From Nitrospirota bacterium (GTDB lineage Bacteria; Nitrospirota; Thermodesulfovibrionia; Thermodesulfovibrionales; Magnetobacteriaceae): a stretch of DNA of 24,025 nucleotides. Location: NCBI GenBank assembly GCA_015232165.1, contig JADGAE010000006.1, forward strand, positions 1 through 24,025, in the 5' to 3' direction. The translations under genes and the position numbers were made by a program. Positions 22,195-24,025 of this stretch are shown here, one piece after another. Each line of letters begins with the position of its first letter. The stretch's first letter is position 1. The notes below the pieces were generated by a model. It was not told the DNA's origin, made no database searches, and worked only from the letters and a program-made list of their open reading frames with translations.

Positions 22195-23703
22195 ATGCCG
22201 TTACTGAGAGTAAAGAGAGAAGGTGAAGAGGATGATGTCATCCCGGTCATAAAGGATGTCATGACCATCGGGAAGTTCTCTGACGATGAAACGTCACACA
22301 ACGACATAACTTTTGATGACAAGACCGTTTCGCGCCATCATGCCAAGATATTCAAGAAAAACGACCAATACTATATAGAAGACCTCGGGAGCAAAAACCA
22401 CACCTACGTCAACGACCAGGAGATCAAGCGGGTACATCTCAAACACGGAGACCTGATAAGCATAGGGTTAAACACGCTCTTGTTTGAGGAGGAGCAGTCC
22501 CCGGAGCCGGATTGTATCCAACACACACAGGTGTTTCGGGAGCTTGATATGTCCAAGACCGTTGATCTCAACTACCTTGTCATCCACCAGATAAGCGAAA
22601 AGCTGACCAAGGTCACCGACCTGAGCGAGTTCTATCAGTATATAATGGAAATGCTCCTGTTGACCATAAAGGCTGAAAAATGCCTGATACTCATGTCCGA
22701 CAGTGATGACAATTTGCGGTGTCGTGCCTGCCGCGGAGGAGATAACACATATAGTCGGAGTCTTGTACATAGGGTGTTGGATACAAATCAGGCGATAAAC
22801 ACCGATTCAAGAGACGATTTTTCAACCCGGACGGCCTCTCGCGACGTCAAGGCGATCATGTGTGCCCCAATTACTAGAGACAACGTGGCTATTGGGGTTA
22901 TATATCTTGAGGATAGCCGATTTGAGCAGTTCAACGAAAACGACCTGACCATGCTTACATCTATTGGCAACAACGTCTCCTCAGGCATAGAGCGGATATC
23001 CCTCTATGAGAAGATACGGGAAGAGGCGGTGATAAAGAGCAACCTGGAACGCTTCCTCTCACCCAACGTCGTGGCCAAGGTAACCGCCGACAGCAAGAAA
23101 AAGGGCCGGATATCATTTGACGCCGAAAAGGTGAATGCCTCGATCCTGTTTTCGGATATCAAGGGGTTTACCGCCATGTCGGAGCGGCTTGACCCGCACG
23201 AAATAGCCAGACTCCTCAACGATTACTTTGAGATCATGACGGAGATAGTCTTCCGGCACGACGGGACGTTGGACAAGTACGTGGGGGATGCTGTTATGGC
23301 GGTCTTTGGAGCGCCCATTGCGTATGCGCATCATGCCTACAACGCGGTGCTTGCGGCCATTGAGATGCAGAACAAGCTGAAGGTATTCAGGGCCGGCCTT
23401 GACTTGAAAAGACAGTTTGACATCCGAATCGGCATAAACACCGGCGAGGTTGTTACCGGCTACATGGGGTCGCCTCACAGGATGGAGTACACGGTTCTGG
23501 GCGAGGCGGTAAACGTTGCATCGAGGCTTGAGTCGTTGGCGCAGCCAGGCGGAATCTTTATCGGCAGACTCACATACGAGCAGGTCAAAGGCAAGATCGA
23601 AACCGCATTCGTCGGAAGGATAAAAACCCCAAAGGGCGAAAAAGACATGGACATCTACAAGGTCACAGGTTTAATCAAGAAACAACAAGAGAACATCAAG
23701 TGA
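22195..23703 (+). CDS. FHA-GAF-class III adenylate/guanylate cyclase
   Basis: The 502-residue product has an FHA domain (about 1-98; phosphothreonine-binding signature TVSRHHAKI, 44-52, and GSKNHTYVN), a GAF domain (about 135-270) and a class III nucleotide cyclase domain (about 312-490). Catalytic residues are present: metal-binding D321 (LFSDIKGFTAMSE) and D365 (KYVGDAVMAVFG), K361 for adenine, and N440/R444 (VNVASR). The second base-selecting position is Thr (T433 in EYTVLGEAV), the class IIIb state found in many bacterial adenylate cyclases. So cAMP is the likely product. It is soluble and probably controlled by a phosphorylated partner through FHA and by a ligand through GAF. No ribosome binding site is clear before the ATG at 22195; the gene follows the SprA-like gene after 62 bases. 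A serine/threonine kinase partner is not nearby except as a dead remnant. Confidence 0.92.
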   Translation: MPLLRVKREGEEDDVIPVIKDVMTIGKFSDDETSHNDITFDDKTVSRHHAKIFKKNDQYYIEDLGSKNHTYVNDQEIKRVHLKHGDLISIGLNTLLFEEEQSPEPDCIQHTQVFRELDMSKTVDLNYLVIHQISEKLTKVTDLSEFYQYIMEMLLLTIKAEKCLILMSDSDDNLRCRACRGGDNTYSRSLVHRVLDTNQAINTDSRDDFSTRTASRDVKAIMCAPITRDNVAIGVIYLEDSRFEQFNENDLTMLTSIGNNVSSGIERISLYEKIREEAVIKSNLERFLSPNVVAKVTADSKKKGRISFDAEKVNASILFSDIKGFTAMSERLDPHEIARLLNDYFEIMTEIVFRHDGTLDKYVGDAVMAVFGAPIAYAHHAYNAVLAAIEMQNKLKVFRAGLDLKRQFDIRIGINTGEVVTGYMGSPHRMEYTVLGEAVNVASRLESLAQPGGIFIGRLTYEQVKGKIETAFVGRIKTPKGEKDMDIYKVTGLIKKQQENIK

Positions 23704-23917
23704 GGGAAGATTGGCAATCATGCAGGACTATTGCATTTGGCCGGAAGAAAATAAAGGGACAACTCGCCCGTCTCTGCCCCCTTTGACCCCTTCCTGTGCA
23801 CACTTGAGTTTACAACGTATTTGAAAACAGGTAATAAATAACGAAGCATAAATGTTTAGAACATTTCCAAAAACAGGATTAAATGGCTATTTAGAAAAAA
23901 ACAGTAAATAATGTTTC
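23704..23917. other. Intergenic stretch without a gene
   Basis: This stretch, part of the 322-base region after the cyclase gene, holds no convincing reading frame. A short GCCCCCTTTGACCCCTT (near 23776-23792) resembles the right end of the GC-rich repeat family (CCCCCTTGACCCC) but has no hairpin partner, so it may be a decayed copy. Confidence 0.4.
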
Positions 23918-23945
23918 CCTGACGCCACCAAAAATTTATGCACCC
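23918..23945 (+). repeat. IS-end-like motif, third copy
   Basis: All 28 bases are identical to 6655-6682, including the bases that form the transposase stop there. No transposase is next to it here, so it is a solo end or the edge of an element deleted from this site. A TAAAAT (23978-23983) follows 33 bases later. Confidence 0.6.
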
Positions 23946-24014
23946 TGTCCTCTAAGATTTTTAGGTTTCCGTTGTGGTAAAATATAGAGGTAAGAGCAAT
24001 AAGAAACTTATACT

Positions 24015-24021
24015 AAGGAGG
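24015..24021 (+). promoter_or_regulatory. Ribosome binding site of a gene beyond the right edge
   Basis: AAGGAGG ends four bases before the window edge. With the TAAAAT at 23978-23983 it suggests a rightward gene whose start codon lies just outside. Confidence 0.5.
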
Positions 24022-24025
24022 AAGA

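Noticed and set aside
1..24025. CRISPR array, tRNA, rRNA or prophage genes
   Set aside because: No regularly spaced repeats, no tRNA cloverleaf and no phage structural or integrase genes were found on either strand.

Overview
The window looks like a stretch of an environmental Gram-negative genome, probably a flagellated, signalling-rich lineage such as Nitrospirota or the former Deltaproteobacteria. The pointers are FliW, a SprA-like metalloprotease, a TauE/SafE permease in an operon with a Cache histidine kinase, and a PEP-synthase-like protein without its usual C-terminal barrel. The placement is inference; there is no rRNA, tRNA or other marker gene here.

Left part (1-6.7 kb) is a gene graveyard. 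It holds a decayed small gene, an IS630-type transposase fragment with two frameshifts, the C-terminal part of a hybrid histidine kinase (REC-REC-HPt), a broken serine/threonine-kinase/AAA-ATPase sensor gene, and a degraded ISKra4-type transposase that cuts off the 5' end of that kinase. The kinase gene has a perfect head-to-tail duplication (unit 1148 bp), a homopolymer frameshift, Ala in place of the catalytic Asp, and a truncated 3' end. It and the REC-REC-HPt gene may be two ends of one former giant gene.

Middle part (6.7-11.8 kb): a small membrane protein, a secreted kexin/furin-like protease with a P domain, two exported proline-rich proteins (one a lipoprotein) and a radical SAM/SPASM protein with an N-terminal Rossmann-like domain. 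The larger proline-rich gene has a full-length Shine-Dalgarno sequence inside its predicted 5' end, pointing to a later and perhaps AUU start.

Right part (12-24 kb): a PPDK_N/His-domain phosphotransferase-like protein behind a hairpin-rich leader with an intrinsic terminator. A five-gene leftward operon follows in transcription order: TauE/SafE permease, a two-TM unknown, a Cache-PAS histidine kinase, a single-domain response regulator and a YdcF/DUF218 protein. It is preceded by a good sigma-54 promoter match. Rightward lie fliW (sigma-28-like promoter), a SprA-like metalloprotease and an FHA-GAF-class III cyclase. The right edge carries a strong ribosome binding site for a gene beyond the window.

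Scattered between genes are three copies of a GC-rich hairpin repeat, one pair of which shows a compensatory base change; three copies of an A/T-rich motif that matches the end of the ISKra4 remnant; and a dRS3-like paired palindrome.
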